A stretch of 64,000 bases of DNA, from NCBI RefSeq assembly GCF_007995155.1, contig NZ_CP042593.1:4196001-4260000 (forward strand). The letters run 5' to 3'. Positions 42,861-52,502 of the stretch are shown piece after piece (within the stretch, counting starts at the first letter, position 1; every line of letters starts with the position of its first letter). The translations under genes were made by a program, and so were the position numbers. The stretch comes from Cytobacillus dafuensis (GTDB lineage: Bacteria > Bacillota > Bacilli > Bacillales > Cytobacillaceae). Below the pieces are notes generated by a model. It was not told the origin of the DNA and made no database searches. It was given only the letters and a program-made list of their open reading frames with translations.

Positions 42861-44027
42861 TCAATGACCTCCATGCCCACCTCCACTGGCCGAGGTAATT
42901 TCAAGCATTTGGTCAATCATTCCCTGTGTTTTCATTGATATTGCATCACTTGATCCAAGGATAAAAGCATGATTGTAAGGACCCACTGTTGGATCATCTT
43001 TAAATGTAGGCTGTAGTTGTGCTAAAAACTCATGAGTTTCGGCAGATAATTCACCCTTATCTAGCCAAATTAGTGGTGCATGCTTTCCTAAGTGGGCAAA
43101 AGGTGCTCCCGCAATCGCAAACTCAGCATTCTCTGTAGATATGAACTCTAATCCATAACCTGGTTCTGTCAGTCCCCACCCAAATTTCGTTTTTTCATCT
43201 TTAAACTTTGCAAATGCGATAGAAGTCTCTACAGGATCCTTCCCCTGAATTCTTGTTACAGAACCAAACTCTTGTAGTTTATTTTCAATGTCAGAGGTAA
43301 CAGCTGTATCAGGTCCAAGAATATAAATATTTGCCCTATTATTTCTAAGCTTAAGAGCATCTACTGTCGCATCTGGAATACTATCTTTCGTTACGTAAAG
43401 AACTGGCTCAGGCATGTGAGCGATCCAATTCGCTGCTAGTAAAGAATACAACTTTGCTTCTTCCTCAGAAGAAACAATGATGACACTCTGTGGGATATCT
43501 CCTGCTACTTCTGCATATGTTAAATCAACATTTTTTGCAAACTCTGCGGAATCATCTCCCGTAATTTGCTCAATAGAATAATCTTTTAACAAATCAATTA
43601 TTTTTTGATCTGCATCTCCTATTACCATGACCTCAGTTCCATCATCATTTCCTACAGGAGATAATCTCTTCAATTCCTTCATTGTTTCTTCTGGAATATC
43701 CCCATCTTCATAGAATAGTACAGGTCCATTATTAGGATGGTGAATTAAATCCGTTGCAGCAAGAGCATACTGCCAATTATCTGCAGGAACAAGTAATACT
43801 GTGCCTGGCTTATTATCATCTTGCGTTGCTGGCCAAATCGTTTTCGAAACACTAACGGCTGCATCAATTAAATTTTTCGAATCAAGCCTTGTTACATTTT
43901 TAGTACTGAACACGTTAGAAGCATTTTGTGTTATTTCTTCGTTTTTTTGTTCTGGTTTATTAGATGTACATGCAACAAGTCCAAGAGCTAATAAAGTCAC
44001 AAAGAGTATAGTCCACCATTTTTTCAT
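42861..44027 (-). CDS. lipoprotein with cell wall-binding repeat 2 domains and a His-rich tail
   Basis: This 388-residue exported lipoprotein has a signal WWTILFVTLLALGLVAC with lipobox Cys 22. It carries repeated segments of the cell-wall-binding repeat 2 type (VMVIGDADQKI; NIYILGPDTAVTSDIENKLQ; AFILGSSDAISMKTQ). The end GGGHGGH could bind a metal ion. GAGGAGGAAAAGT precedes the ATG at 44027. The neighbouring CcdA-like membrane protein suggests a metal or thiol-redox role at the envelope. The function is not established. Confidence 0.82.
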   Translation of the reverse strand: MKKWWTILFVTLLALGLVACTSNKPEQKNEEITQNASNVFSTKNVTRLDSKNLIDAAVSVSKTIWPATQDDNKPGTVLLVPADNWQYALAATDLIHHPNNGPVLFYEDGDIPEETMKELKRLSPVGNDDGTEVMVIGDADQKIIDLLKDYSIEQITGDDSAEFAKNVDLTYAEVAGDIPQSVIIVSSEEEAKLYSLLAANWIAHMPEPVLYVTKDSIPDATVDALKLRNNRANIYILGPDTAVTSDIENKLQEFGSVTRIQGKDPVETSIAFAKFKDEKTKFGWGLTEPGYGLEFISTENAEFAIAGAPFAHLGKHAPLIWLDKGELSAETHEFLAQLQPTFKDDPTVGPYNHAFILGSSDAISMKTQGMIDQMLEITSASGGGHGGH

Positions 44028-44053
44028 ACTTTTCCTCCTCAAAGTTTTCCATA

Positions 44054-44195
44054 TTAGAAAAACTTGGCGTTCGCCAAGTCCTTTTTGGCGAATGCCTTAG
44101 TTTTTCTTATGCGATCTTATAAGCAGATATTTAATTGAAAACACACTCTACCTTTAGTACGTTAATTAGCTTAAACTTTCCTATTAGCTAAAATA
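44054..44195. repeat. direct repeat family D, copy 1
   Basis: It begins TTAGAAAAACTTGGCG with the hairpin CTTGGCG-TT-CGCCAAG and the longer stem GGCG-TCGCC...GGCGAATGCC. It ends CTATTAGCTAAAATA. It is about 90 percent identical by eye to 44638-44779 in the same orientation. Confidence 0.85.
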
Positions 44196-44322
44196 TACAA
44201 AACATTAGTGCAGAAAATATGCAGAATTCATGTGATAATTGTCCGTAAAAACCAATTTGCATTATCGGCTTTATCCATTTTTGCCTAAAAACCGATATAA
44301 ATACCGCTTTATTATTGTAAAT

Positions 44323-44456
44323 AAAGAAAACTCGCCGATTGGCGAGCCTTGGAAAGGCGAAGACAGAGGCGTAGTTGCACTTATACTTAATTCCTAAAAT
44401 TGGCAACTACGTCGGATCATCTTCTGCGCTGGCAATTTATACTTTCTTAACGTATA
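44323..44456. repeat. dispersed repeat family C, copy 2 (without insertion)
   Basis: AAAGAAAACTCGCCGATT to TTTATACTTTCTTAACGT, as at 10890-11138 but uninterrupted: GCACTTAT joins directly to ACTTAATTCC. It is the reference copy showing that the other carries an insertion. Confidence 0.85.
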
Positions 44457-44637
44457 AAAAAAGTGCACATCCTCTTTTAATCAGGAAATATTAAAAGAGG
44501 AGTGCACCAATATTCAGATTCTTATTTACTGTCCATATCAATCCTAGTGTTTTCATGAGGAAAATATTCTTTTGTCATTTTGACATCTACCTTTAACTTG
44601 AAAATGTAGTAATGCCAATGACAACTGCAAAAATAAT

Positions 44638-44779
44638 TTAGAAAAACTCGGCATTCGCCAAGTCCTTTTTGGCGAATGCCTTAGTTTTTCTTATGCGATC
44701 TTATTAGCAGATATTTAATTGAACTCACACTTTACTTTAGTACGTTAATAAACTTAAACTTTCTTATTAGCTAAAATAA
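44638..44779. repeat. direct repeat family D, copy 2
   Basis: Second copy of the sequence at 44054-44195, with a few substitutions (CGGCATTCGCC for TGGCGTTCGCC). It lies just downstream of the MBL hydrolase gene end. Confidence 0.85.
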
Positions 44780-44811
44780 GACCAAGTCCACGGTCAAACC
44801 AATGCAATCTA

Positions 44812-45615
44812 CTATCCTAAAATCGAAGTCACAATATGCTTAGAGTCCCATTGACCTAACGAAAACGTTGTAATTTGGTACTTGCGCGGGAAAAAATGCT
44901 CCTGAATTTCCTGCACTGACATACCTTGTTGAAATAATTTCTTCACTTCGTCAGTAACATGATACAAATAATCAAGCTTTTCCTGAAGCTTTTCTTTTCC
45001 GTTCTTGATATATCCTGCGTGATTACAAAATACTTCTTTAAAATCATAGGATAAGATATGCTCAATTGATTCAATAATTTGCGGAATGGATTCGCTATCC
45101 ATTATGACCTTTGTTTTTACCTGAACGAACAAATCACCAGAGAATAGCTGGCCGGTCGACATATTCAAGTAGGCAATATGATCTGCCGAATGTCCTGGTG
45201 TAAAAATACTCTTCCAATTATATGTACGCGAATGAAACGTTTCTGGCACTGGCAAAGGGCGAAAAGGTGGTCGCTTACCCCAAAACAGCTGTCTATAAAG
45301 TGGATACTTTCCCTTTTTTTGTGCTTCTGTAATCGACTTTTTGTGTATATAGACTGGTACATTGCGCTGATTCTGAAGCCAAGCCGCACAACCTGTATGG
45401 TCTTCGTGAATATGTGTACAATACAGTGCATCTATCTGTTGCTCGTCAAAAAACGCTTGAAACTGTTTCGCTAATGATTTCGAGCCTGCATCAATTACAA
45501 TCCCATCTGTTGCATAACTATATACATTTAGCTTCACCGACTGAAACTGAATCGAACCGTTCGCATAATGAATGTCTCCTACATTACCTCGCTCCAACTT
45601 TTTTTGAAACAACAT
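44812..45615 (-). CDS. metallo-beta-lactamase fold hydrolase
   Basis: This 267-residue MBL protein has the metal-binding core THIHEDHTG near residue 75, further ligands His in FTPGHSADHIAY (~155), Asp in LFSGDLFV and His in CNHAGY (~215). No signal peptide is seen, so it acts in the cytoplasm. I chose the ATG at 45615 with a G-rich site (GGGGGTG) upstream; an extended frame reaches 45669 but adds no homologous sequence. It is monocistronic, convergent with nothing, and flanked by the repeats of 44028-44811. The substrate is unknown. Confidence 0.85.
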   Translation of the reverse strand: MLFQKKLERGNVGDIHYANGSIQFQSVKLNVYSYATDGIVIDAGSKSLAKQFQAFFDEQQIDALYCTHIHEDHTGCAAWLQNQRNVPVYIHKKSITEAQKKGKYPLYRQLFWGKRPPFRPLPVPETFHSRTYNWKSIFTPGHSADHIAYLNMSTGQLFSGDLFVQVKTKVIMDSESIPQIIESIEHILSYDFKEVFCNHAGYIKNGKEKLQEKLDYLYHVTDEVKKLFQQGMSVQEIQEHFFPRKYQITTFSLGQWDSKHIVTSILG

Positions 45616-45707
45616 CTCAGCACCCCCACCCTTTTTTGCTATCATAGCATAAAATGAATGGTTGTTCATTCAGAAATTGTACATAAAGTGATAACTTCTA
45701 TTTCAAC

Positions 45708-45743
45708 AAAAAAGCAACCCCATTTAGTAATTGAGTTGCTTTT
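45708..45743 (-). terminator. intrinsic terminator of the cadC-cadA operon
   Basis: AAAAGCAAC pairs with GTTGCTTTT. On the minus strand a T-run follows the stem. It lies about 30 bases after the cadA stop. Confidence 0.85.
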
Positions 45744-45770
45744 CGTTATTTCCTATTCATCCATGTTTTT

Positions 45771-47897
45771 TTATTCTTTAACCCTCAACAATCGTAATGA
45801 ATTAAACACCACGATGAGTGTTGCTCCCATGTCTGCAAAGATAGCCATCCATAATGTTAGCCATCCTGGGATAATTAAGATTAATGCCAATAATTTGAGT
45901 CCAAGAGCGAATGTCATATTTTCCTTAATAATTCTTAATGCTCTGCGACTTAACTCGATTGTATAAGGAAGTTTATTTAAATCATCCGCCATTAAGGCAA
46001 TGTCAGCTGTTTCAATCGCCGTATCAGTCCCAGCACCACCCATTGCGATCCCTACTGTTGCAGTTGCTAATGCTGGTGCATCATTAACACCATCTCCAAC
46101 CATGGCAACTTTTCCATATTGTTCTCTTAATGATTTTATGGTTTCTAATTTATCTTGCGGCAATAAATCAGCCTTTACCTCACTTAATCCAACCTGTTTT
46201 GCAATTGCTTGACCTGTTGCTTGATTGTCTCCAGTCAACATAATGGTTTTTTGTATTCCGATTTCAAGCAATTTTCGAATGACTTTGGAACTGCTATCTC
46301 GCACTTGGTCGGCAACAGCAATCATCCCGATAATATCTTGGTCTGTGCCAACTAACATGACGGTTTTTCCTTGAAGTTGCAACGCTTTTATTTCCGCTTC
46401 AACGGAAGAAGGAAGATGACTCATTTCTTCAAAAAGCTTCGGACTACCAATATAATATAATTCATTGTTTACAAGTGCTCTTGCCCCTTTACCAGTAATC
46501 GATTGGAAATCCTCCGCTTTATAATCATTTAAGGAAATCCCTTTTTCTTCAGCTTTTCGAATAATAGCTGAAGCTAAAGGATGCTGTGAGAATTTCTCAA
46601 TGGCCATAGCGATTCCTAATAAATCGTTCGCTTCTTGTCCTTTTAATACTTTAATATCTGTTACTTCTGGGGTTCCTTTTGTTAATGTCCCGGTTTTATC
46701 AAAAGCAATAACTTTTAATCGCCCAGCCTCTTCTAAATGAATTCCACCTTTGATTAATACACCTTTTTTTGCTGCGTTTCCAATCGCTGTAACAATAGCT
46801 ACAGGAGTGGAAATGACCAATGCACAAGGACATCCAACAACTAATACAGCAAGGCCGCGATAAATCCATTCAGACCAATCCCCACCCATAAATAATGGCG
46901 GAACAACTGCAATTGATAAAGCGATCATAATAATAACAGGAGTATAGTATTTCGCGAATTTATCAACAAATGCTTGGGAAGGAGCACGTTCTGCCTGTGC
47001 CTCTTCAACTAAATGGATTATTTTTGAAATTGTTGTATCTTTAACTAGCTTAGTTACTTTTACTTCTAATGAACCTTCTTCATTTAATGTTCCTGCAAAT
47101 ACTTCATCACCAACTGTTTTTAAAACAGGAATGGATTCACCTGTGATAGCTGCTTGATTGATAGAAGATTGCCCTTTAATGACTTCTCCATCCATTGCCA
47201 GCTTTTCACCTGGTTTAATGATTAAAATATCACCTAATTTTATGTCTTCAACATCCAATTCCATTTCTTGATGACCACGTCTTATGAATGCAGTTTTTGG
47301 AGCGATATCCATTAGAGAGCGAATAGATTCACGCGCTTTATCCATTGAATAGCTTTCTAAGGCTTCGCTTACTGCGAATAAGAAAACAACAACGGCCCCT
47401 TCACTCCACTCGCCAATAACTGCAGCTCCAATTATCGCGATCGTCATAAGCGTTTTCATATCAAATTGAAGTTTCGTAAGGTTTTTCAAACCCTCTTTAA
47501 ATAGGTCAAAACCACCAATTAAAATAGATAAGGCAAAGATAAAGATGGTTGCCAGATGTGCCTCTCCAAATGAATACATGGAGGTGTATCCAAAGATTAG
47601 GAAAATAAGAGAAGCCATTGTATTTTTATTTTCAGCTTTCTTCCAGAAAGGGATTTTTACTTCTTTTACTCTTTGATTCTCAGGCAGCACTTTAATACCA
47701 TCAAAAGCTCCGGCTTCTTCTAGTTGTTCAATCGTTGCTTCCCCAATGACAGTTAATTTTGATGCACCAAAATTTAGTTGAACATCATTCACTGTTTGTA
47801 TCTCTCGAATATTCTTTTCGAATTTTGCTGCACAGTTGGTACAGGAAAGGCCTTGTAATCGATATGTTTCTTTATTATTTTCTATTGCCTTCTCCAT
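45771..47897 (-). CDS. cadA: heavy-metal P1B-type ATPase (cadmium/zinc/lead export)
   Basis: This 708-residue transporter has one N-terminal metal-binding domain ([15 protein letters not shown]), eight predicted membrane segments, phosphatase motif TGES, the transmembrane metal site [11 protein letters not shown], phosphorylation site [10 protein letters not shown], the HP motif SQHPLA, and hinge [12 protein letters not shown]. The CPC motif with this N-terminal site is the CadA (Zn/Cd/Pb) type. The ATG overlaps the end of cadC by 23 bases, with GAAGGTG before it. It is regulated by CadC via boxes at 48291-48376. Confidence 0.93.
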   Translation of the reverse strand: MEKAIENNKETYRLQGLSCTNCAAKFEKNIREIQTVNDVQLNFGASKLTVIGEATIEQLEEAGAFDGIKVLPENQRVKEVKIPFWKKAENKNTMASLIFLIFGYTSMYSFGEAHLATIFIFALSILIGGFDLFKEGLKNLTKLQFDMKTLMTIAIIGAAVIGEWSEGAVVVFLFAVSEALESYSMDKARESIRSLMDIAPKTAFIRRGHQEMELDVEDIKLGDILIIKPGEKLAMDGEVIKGQSSINQAAITGESIPVLKTVGDEVFAGTLNEEGSLEVKVTKLVKDTTISKIIHLVEEAQAERAPSQAFVDKFAKYYTPVIIMIALSIAVVPPLFMGGDWSEWIYRGLAVLVVGCPCALVISTPVAIVTAIGNAAKKGVLIKGGIHLEEAGRLKVIAFDKTGTLTKGTPEVTDIKVLKGQEANDLLGIAMAIEKFSQHPLASAIIRKAEEKGISLNDYKAEDFQSITGKGARALVNNELYYIGSPKLFEEMSHLPSSVEAEIKALQLQGKTVMLVGTDQDIIGMIAVADQVRDSSSKVIRKLLEIGIQKTIMLTGDNQATGQAIAKQVGLSEVKADLLPQDKLETIKSLREQYGKVAMVGDGVNDAPALATATVGIAMGGAGTDTAIETADIALMADDLNKLPYTIELSRRALRIIKENMTFALGLKLLALILIIPGWLTLWMAIFADMGATLIVVFNSLRLLRVKE

Positions 47898-48279
47898 TGC
47901 CTACACCTTCTTTAGAATGAATTAATGCGATCGATACTAATTGATGAACATGATCATCTGATAGGGAATAAAAGACAAGCTTTCCTTCCTTTCGATGCTT
48001 GGCTAAGCCCAAATCACGTAATAAACGTAAATGATGGCTTGCTGTTGCCGTTGAAGACCCGATTATATTCGCTACGTCACAAACACATAATTCTCTCTCT
48101 ATTGTTAGGGCATAAGCAATTTTTATTCGAGTAGAATCAGACAAGGCTTTAAATAATAACTCTACTCCACTTATTTCCTCTATTCTCTTTTGAACACGAT
48201 TAACCTTTTCTTCATCAAAACAAAATGTCTCGCATGTGTCATGCGTGTTTATATTTATATTTATATTCTTTTGACTCAT
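47875..48279 (-). CDS. cadC: ArsR/SmtB family metal-sensing repressor CadC
   Basis: This repressor of about 134 residues carries the Cys ligands of S. aureus Cad[16 protein letters not shown] in the N-terminal arm and [12 protein letters not shown] in the alpha-R helix. It also has the recognition helix [17 protein letters not shown] and the dimer end helix [15 protein letters not shown]. These indicate sensing of Cd, Pb or Zn. I chose the ATG at 48279 after GAGGTG; a GTG two codons upstream overlaps that site. Its operator-like boxes occur on both sides of the promoter, so it should repress itself and cadA. Confidence 0.93.
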   Translation of the reverse strand: MSQKNINININTHDTCETFCFDEEKVNRVQKRIEEISGVELLFKALSDSTRIKIAYALTIERELCVCDVANIIGSSTATASHHLRLLRDLGLAKHRKEGKLVFYSLSDDHVHQLVSIALIHSKEGVGNGEGNRK

Positions 48280-48290
48280 TTCCACACCTC

Positions 48291-48310
48291 ATTCAAAAGA
48301 TTATTTGATT
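48291..48310. promoter_or_regulatory. CadC-type operator box 1
   Basis: ATTCAAA-N6-TTTGATT, one mismatch from a perfect inverted repeat. It overlaps the -10 box of the cadC promoter and lies 12 bases before the cadC start. Confidence 0.72.
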
Positions 48311-48336
48311 ATATATAATATTAGCTTATGCCACAA
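48308..48336 (-). promoter_or_regulatory. cadC-cadA promoter
   Basis: On the minus strand TTGTGG (48331-48336) and TATAAT (48308-48313) are separated by 17 bases. The -10 is covered by the operator at 48291-48310. Confidence 0.65.
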
Positions 48337-48356
48337 ACTTTAAATTGTCAAAAAAT

Positions 48357-48376
48357 ATTCAAATATTCTTTTGAAT
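48357..48376. promoter_or_regulatory. CadC-type operator box 2
   Basis: ATTCAAA-TATTCT-TTTGAAT is a perfect seven-base inverted repeat like the cad operator TCAAATA-N-TATTTGA of staphylococci. It lies 66 bases from box 1, centre to centre, and also faces the divergent bdbD gene. Confidence 0.78.
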
Positions 48377-48536
48377 AAACATTTAATTTATAAAATTAAA
48401 CTGTAAAATAACAGGAGAGTAAGAAATGAGATAACTGTATAAAGAAAAAGTGTTTTTCTTTTTCGAGGATGTGGCGCATTTGTTAGCCAGCCCGTTCATC
48501 GATAAAAAAGCATTAAAATTTGAGGGAGAAGAGGAA

Positions 48537-49226
48537 ATGACGAATAAAAAGAATTCTTCATTTAAATTAGTAATGATTATTACCGTGCTTATTTTTGCAG
48601 CTCTGTCTGCAGCTGTCATTTTAAATAATAAAAGCTCGGAAACAGATAAAGATATAAGCTATGATAAACAGCCATCTATCGAGGGACAGCCAACACTAGG
48701 AGATCCAGATGCTCCTGTTACAGTTGTGGAATTTGCAGATTTTAAATGTCCTGCATGTAAATCATGGAGTGAGACGTTTTTTCCACAGTTAATGGAGGAC
48801 TATGTTGATAAAGGTGACGTCAAAATTTCCTTCGTTCACGTACTTTTTCATGGTGACGAATCAAAATTGGGCTCTTTAGCTGCAGAGGCAGTCTATAAAC
48901 AAAGTCCGGAAAGCTATTGGACATTTAATAAAGAACTTTTTAAAGCACAGCCAACAAATGCTGACCACGATGCTCTGTGGCTAACAATGGATTTAATTAA
49001 TGAAATTGCAAGTTCCATTCCTGGCATTAATTTAGAACAGTTAGAAAAAGATATGCAGGATCAATCAGTGATTGACGAAGTAAATAAAGACTCAAAGCTA
49101 GTGGAAGAGTTTAAGGTTGAGTTGACTCCGAGTATTATGGTAAACGGTACAATGCTCGAAGATCCGTTTGATTATGAAAAGATAAAAAGTCTTATAGACG
49201 ACGCATTAAAAGGTAAAGACAAATGA
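48537..49226 (+). CDS. bdbD: DsbA-family thiol-disulfide oxidoreductase BdbD
   Basis: This 229-residue exported, membrane-anchored protein has one N-terminal hydrophobic segment (VMIITVLIFAALSAAVIL). It has a thioredoxin-fold domain with active site FKCPACKSW near residue 80 and the cis-Pro loop LTPSI near 200. It introduces disulfides in proteins outside the membrane and is reoxidised by BdbC, encoded next with a four-base overlap. I chose the ATG at 48537, after GAGG; the frame is open to 48450 but without a better start. A CadC-type box lies in the shared promoter region with cadC. Confidence 0.9.
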   Translation: MTNKKNSSFKLVMIITVLIFAALSAAVILNNKSSETDKDISYDKQPSIEGQPTLGDPDAPVTVVEFADFKCPACKSWSETFFPQLMEDYVDKGDVKISFVHVLFHGDESKLGSLAAEAVYKQSPESYWTFNKELFKAQPTNADHDALWLTMDLINEIASSIPGINLEQLEKDMQDQSVIDEVNKDSKLVEEFKVELTPSIMVNGTMLEDPFDYEKIKSLIDDALKGKDK

Positions 49227-49657
49227 TAAATCGGAATCAAATATATTTATATATCGCTTGGATCGTTTCAATAATAGCGACACTTGGAAGTCTTTATTTT
49301 AGTGAAATCCGGGGTTTTATTCCATGTGAGCTTTGCTGGTATCAAAGAATTCTTATGTATCCCTTAGCTCTAATACTTGGGATTGGAACATTCCAAAATG
49401 ATTTTTCAGTTAAGAAGTTCGTGCTGCCATTGGCGTTTATCGGCTGGTGTATTTCATTTTATCATTATCTCGTACAAAAGGTTCCTGGTTTTGCCGAAAT
49501 AACGCCTTGTGTGAATGGTGTTCCTTGCAGTGCACAATATATTAATTGGTTTGGCTTTATTACCATTCCTTTCTTAGCTCTAACAGCCTTTACTATGATT
49601 ATCATTTTGATGTTTCTTTTAAAGAAGCCATCTGAAAGATATACTTTTAATTTTTAA
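49223..49657 (+). CDS. bdbC: disulfide oxidoreductase BdbC (DsbB family)
   Basis: This 144-residue membrane protein has four membrane segments and two pairs of Cys in the extracytoplasmic loops: FIPCELCWYQRI (~residue 35-38) and ITPCVNGVPCSAQY (~92-98), the DsbB layout. It passes electrons from BdbD to quinone. The ATGA overlap with bdbD indicates coupled translation. In Bacillus, BdbC/BdbD are required for exported proteins with disulfides, for competence and for some bacteriocins. Confidence 0.92.
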   Translation: MINRNQIYLYIAWIVSIIATLGSLYFSEIRGFIPCELCWYQRILMYPLALILGIGTFQNDFSVKKFVLPLAFIGWCISFYHYLVQKVPGFAEITPCVNGVPCSAQYINWFGFITIPFLALTAFTMIIILMFLLKKPSERYTFNF

Positions 49658-49964
49658 TGAGAATAGACTAAGTATTAATCAACTTTTTTTAAGTTTCGAA
49701 GAAAAATCATGGTTGGTGGCTTCCTTCGACTTCATTAATGACACACATTCACACTTATCATTCGTTACCGTCGTCCAAATGCAAAGATCATTAAAGTCGA
49801 TTTGTCATAGGGGTTCAAACACACAAAACACCGTTCGAAAATAGAACGGTGTTTATTTATTGCTTAAGTAAAAAAAGATATCTATTCCTTTGGTTAATAC
49901 TAGGATACTAACCAAATAAACAAAGAAAGGTATCACCAAAATCTGTAACTGAAAAAATAACTAT
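49658..49964. other. 307-base intergenic region
   Basis: Apart from a 56-base hairpin repeat at 49815-49870, no feature is clear. The segment lies between the convergent bdbC and response-regulator genes, so the hairpin may serve as a terminator. Confidence 0.5.
49815..49870. repeat. short hairpin repeat, copy 1
   Basis: AACACCGTTC (49827-49836) pairs with GAACGGTGTT (49844-49853). The hairpin and its flanks (TCAAACACACAAAACACC...ATTTATTGCTT-AGTAAA) recur at 60053-60110. Confidence 0.75.
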
Positions 49965-50693
49965 TCATTTGAGGAATGTTTCCTGTTTGAAAAAATGATC
50001 AATTTGAGCTTCTTTTTCTTTGCATATTTGGTATTGAAAAATAGGTCGTCCAATCGATCCATATTGTTCATTTTCTTCCAAAATCCCCATATCAGTTATA
50101 AATCTTAAATATTTCCTGACTGATACTCTTGATATTCCTAAACTTAAGGCAATATCTTCTGTTACAAATGGCTTACAATCATAAGTGATAATTTCCTTAA
50201 ATATAAGCTTTAATGTAGCCTTTGTTAAACCTTTTGGAAATTCTTTCAGTTCTTTATCATTATCTATTCTTAACACTTGTCTATCTATTTCAAGCTGATT
50301 CAATTGATTAAGTTGCTTTAAAGTTTCAGTGCGTTCTCGATATTGCTCTAGTCCTTGCTTAAACCTATCAAATGTAAAAGGTTTTATTAGATAATCGAAT
50401 GATCCATATCTAAAAGCTGTTTGAATAGTCTCGTTATCTGAAGCTGCAGTAATTAATATTACATCGATACAAACATCTTTGCTTCTTAGACTTTTTAATA
50501 GATCTATCCCTGTTTCGCTAGACATATAAATATCTAATAATAGCAGATCAATATCATTTTCCTCTATAATCGTTATAGCTTCTTTCGCCGAAGAAGCTGT
50601 TCCTATTAAATAAAAACCGGGAATATCCTTTAAATAAAGCTTATTAATTTCTGCTACCATCGGATCATCTTCTACAATTAATACTTTAATCAT
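49965..50693 (-). CDS. response regulator of the CitB/DcuR/MalR type
   Basis: This 242-residue regulator has a receiver domain (VEDDPMVAEIN, phospho-Asp in LLLLDIYMSSETG, Lys in DYLIKPF) and a C-terminal winged-helix (TEDIALSLGISRVSVRKYLRF). Regulators of this class pair with CitA/DcuS-type kinases and switch on C4-dicarboxylate or citrate transport genes. B. subtilis MalR controls malate transporters. GAGGTG precedes the ATG. The genes downstream on the same strand end here; the likely targets are the DASS transporter and fumarase/reductase operon at 52651-59717. Confidence 0.88.
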   Translation of the reverse strand: MIKVLIVEDDPMVAEINKLYLKDIPGFYLIGTASSAKEAITIIEENDIDLLLLDIYMSSETGIDLLKSLRSKDVCIDVILITAASDNETIQTAFRYGSFDYLIKPFTFDRFKQGLEQYRERTETLKQLNQLNQLEIDRQVLRIDNDKELKEFPKGLTKATLKLIFKEIITYDCKPFVTEDIALSLGISRVSVRKYLRFITDMGILEENEQYGSIGRPIFQYQICKEKEAQIDHFFKQETFLK

Positions 50694-50811
50694 TTTTCAT
50701 CACCTCAGTTAGAAAAATACGAACAAATTTTCTTGTTAACAAACATATATTTGCCGAAAATTAAAGCACTTTTTCTTTATAAAATCAGCTTAAAAAATAT
50801 TCTTGAGCCAC

Positions 50812-52401
50812 CTATTTATGAGCTTTTATATAGGGTAGTTTAATATAAAAATTTGTTCCATTGCCTTCTTCGGAAACAACATTTAACTCTCCGTTTAAAC
50901 CGTCAATTTCTTTCTTTACAAAATATAATCCTAAACCTCTATCAACTCCTTTAGTTGAGAACCCTTTCTCAAAGATTTTTTGCTTATTTATTTCGGACAT
51001 TCCAGTACCATTATCTGAGACTTCTATTAACAATGTTTCATCTGTATAATCAAAGATTAAGTCTACAACCTTTTCGTTTTTCTCACTTACAGCATCAAAA
51101 GCATTGCTTATTAAATTACCTACAATTTTTATTAATGAATACGTATATTCTCCACTTTCGTTTTCATAGATAGTCTCTTCACAATGAAAATTTAACAGGA
51201 TTCCTTTCTCATGAGCATAGCTAATTTTCCCCATAATAAATCCAGCTAATGTAGCATCTTTGATTTTCTTTGCGACTGAAATGACCTCTTTTTCGTTATA
51301 TGTTACTAAATGTTGGATGTAATTTTTCAATTTATCATAACACCCTAATTGGATCATCCCTAGAATGACGTGGAGTTGATTCATGAATTCATGTGACTGT
51401 GCTCGTAATGCCTCAGCATACATCTTTACATCTGTCAATTGTTCAGCTAATTGTCGAATTTCCGTTTGATCTCTGATAGTAGCAACTGCTCCTACTACTT
51501 TCCCTTTTACAATAATAGGAACTCTATTAACATATAGATTTAATCCATTAAAATGTAATTCTTCATTTAATTCTGATTCTTCATTAATAAGTACCTTACT
51601 TAAATTAGAAAGTGGTATAATCTCTTCTAATTTTTTCCCCACGGAATTTTCCTTAATTTTAAATAGCTTGCTAGCCGATTTATTTAGAACTGAAATATTT
51701 TGATCATGATCAATGGCAATTATTCCTTCATGAATTGATTCTAACAATGCGTTTCTTTCTTGAAGTATCTTTGCTATTTCAGCAGGCTCCAAGTTAAATA
51801 ATATCTTCTTAATATAATTCGCTAAAATAACCGCTCCAGTCAATCCAAATAACAAACTTAAATAAGTCACGAAAACAATATCTGAACGCCCTTTACTAAT
51901 CTCATCTTCTATTTCATCTAATGATACTCCTACTGCAACGGCTCCTATTTGACCTTTATTTTTATCTATAATTGGCGTAAAAACTCTCTGAGATTTTCCA
52001 AGTGTACCTGTAGAAACAGACGAACTTTCCTTTCCGTTCTTTAGTACTTCTTCTTCATCTCCACCAACAAATTTTTTTCCTATTTTTTCGGGATCGGGAT
52101 GGGATTTTCTTATACTGTTCATATCCATGACTGTAATAAAATCTACCCCTGTTAATTTTAATACCTCAGTTGTATATTCTTGAATAAAAGGCTCTTTTTC
52201 TTTATCTAATAGTGCATCTATAATTAAAGGATTATTCGCGACCATTCTTGCTACATTAAAAGCATTTTCTTCCTGATTTTCCTTAATGGTTGCCGATGCC
52301 CTCCTTTCAGTAAGAAAACCTTGAAATGCTACAGATATGACAACAACAAAAAATACAAGAATAACGATTAAACTAACTAATTTGGGACGTCTTATATTCA
52401 T
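50812..52401 (-). CDS. CitA/DcuS/MalK-type sensor histidine kinase
   Basis: This 529-residue membrane kinase has a first membrane segment (~8-28), an extracytoplasmic PAS-like sensor (~35-170) of the DcuS/CitA fold, a second segment (~175-195), a cytoplasmic PAS (~210-320), and a kinase core with RAQSHEFMNQLHVILGMI (phospho-His), N-box IVGNLISNAFDAV and GTGMSEINKQKIFEKGFSTK. The ATG at 52401 follows GGGGGAG. It is the partner of the regulator at 49965-50693, 118 bases away. By family it senses an external dicarboxylate such as malate or fumarate. Confidence 0.9.
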   Translation of the reverse strand: MNIRRPKLVSLIVILVFFVVVISVAFQGFLTERRASATIKENQEENAFNVARMVANNPLIIDALLDKEKEPFIQEYTTEVLKLTGVDFITVMDMNSIRKSHPDPEKIGKKFVGGDEEEVLKNGKESSSVSTGTLGKSQRVFTPIIDKNKGQIGAVAVGVSLDEIEDEISKGRSDIVFVTYLSLLFGLTGAVILANYIKKILFNLEPAEIAKILQERNALLESIHEGIIAIDHDQNISVLNKSASKLFKIKENSVGKKLEEIIPLSNLSKVLINEESELNEELHFNGLNLYVNRVPIIVKGKVVGAVATIRDQTEIRQLAEQLTDVKMYAEALRAQSHEFMNQLHVILGMIQLGCYDKLKNYIQHLVTYNEKEVISVAKKIKDATLAGFIMGKISYAHEKGILLNFHCEETIYENESGEYTYSLIKIVGNLISNAFDAVSEKNEKVVDLIFDYTDETLLIEVSDNGTGMSEINKQKIFEKGFSTKGVDRGLGLYFVKKEIDGLNGELNVVSEEGNGTNFYIKLPYIKAHK

Positions 52402-52468
52402 ATTTCTCCCCCAACACAGCAACTTAAACTTTGTGATTTATTTCACGTAAAATTATAATAGCATAAAA

Positions 52469-52502
52469 AAAGAAGGTTCTTTCTAAAATAGAAGAACCTT
52501 TC
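52469..52502 (-). terminator. intrinsic terminator of the fumarase/fumarate reductase operon
   Basis: GAAGGTTCTT pairs with AAGAACCTTTC, and on the minus strand a run of seven T follows. A second perfect stem TCAATCTTAC-GTAAA-GTAAGATTGA lies at 52523-52547. Together they separate the enzyme operon from the sensor kinase gene. Confidence 0.85.

Larger units (their letters stand above)
44028..44811. other. 784-base intergenic region made largely of repeats
   Basis: No gene is convincing. It contains two direct copies of a 142-base repeat (44054-44195 and 44638-44779). Between them are a family C repeat (44323-44456) and a long hairpin (GTGCAC-CCTCTTTTAAT...ATTAAAAGAGG-GTGCAC, 44463-44507). Short frames here are part of the repeats. 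Confidence 0.8.

Noticed and set aside
44188..44406. 72-residue minus-strand frame starting MPILGIKY
   Set aside because: Its beginning is the same repeat-encoded peptide as the false moaA extension, so it is a product of the family C repeat.
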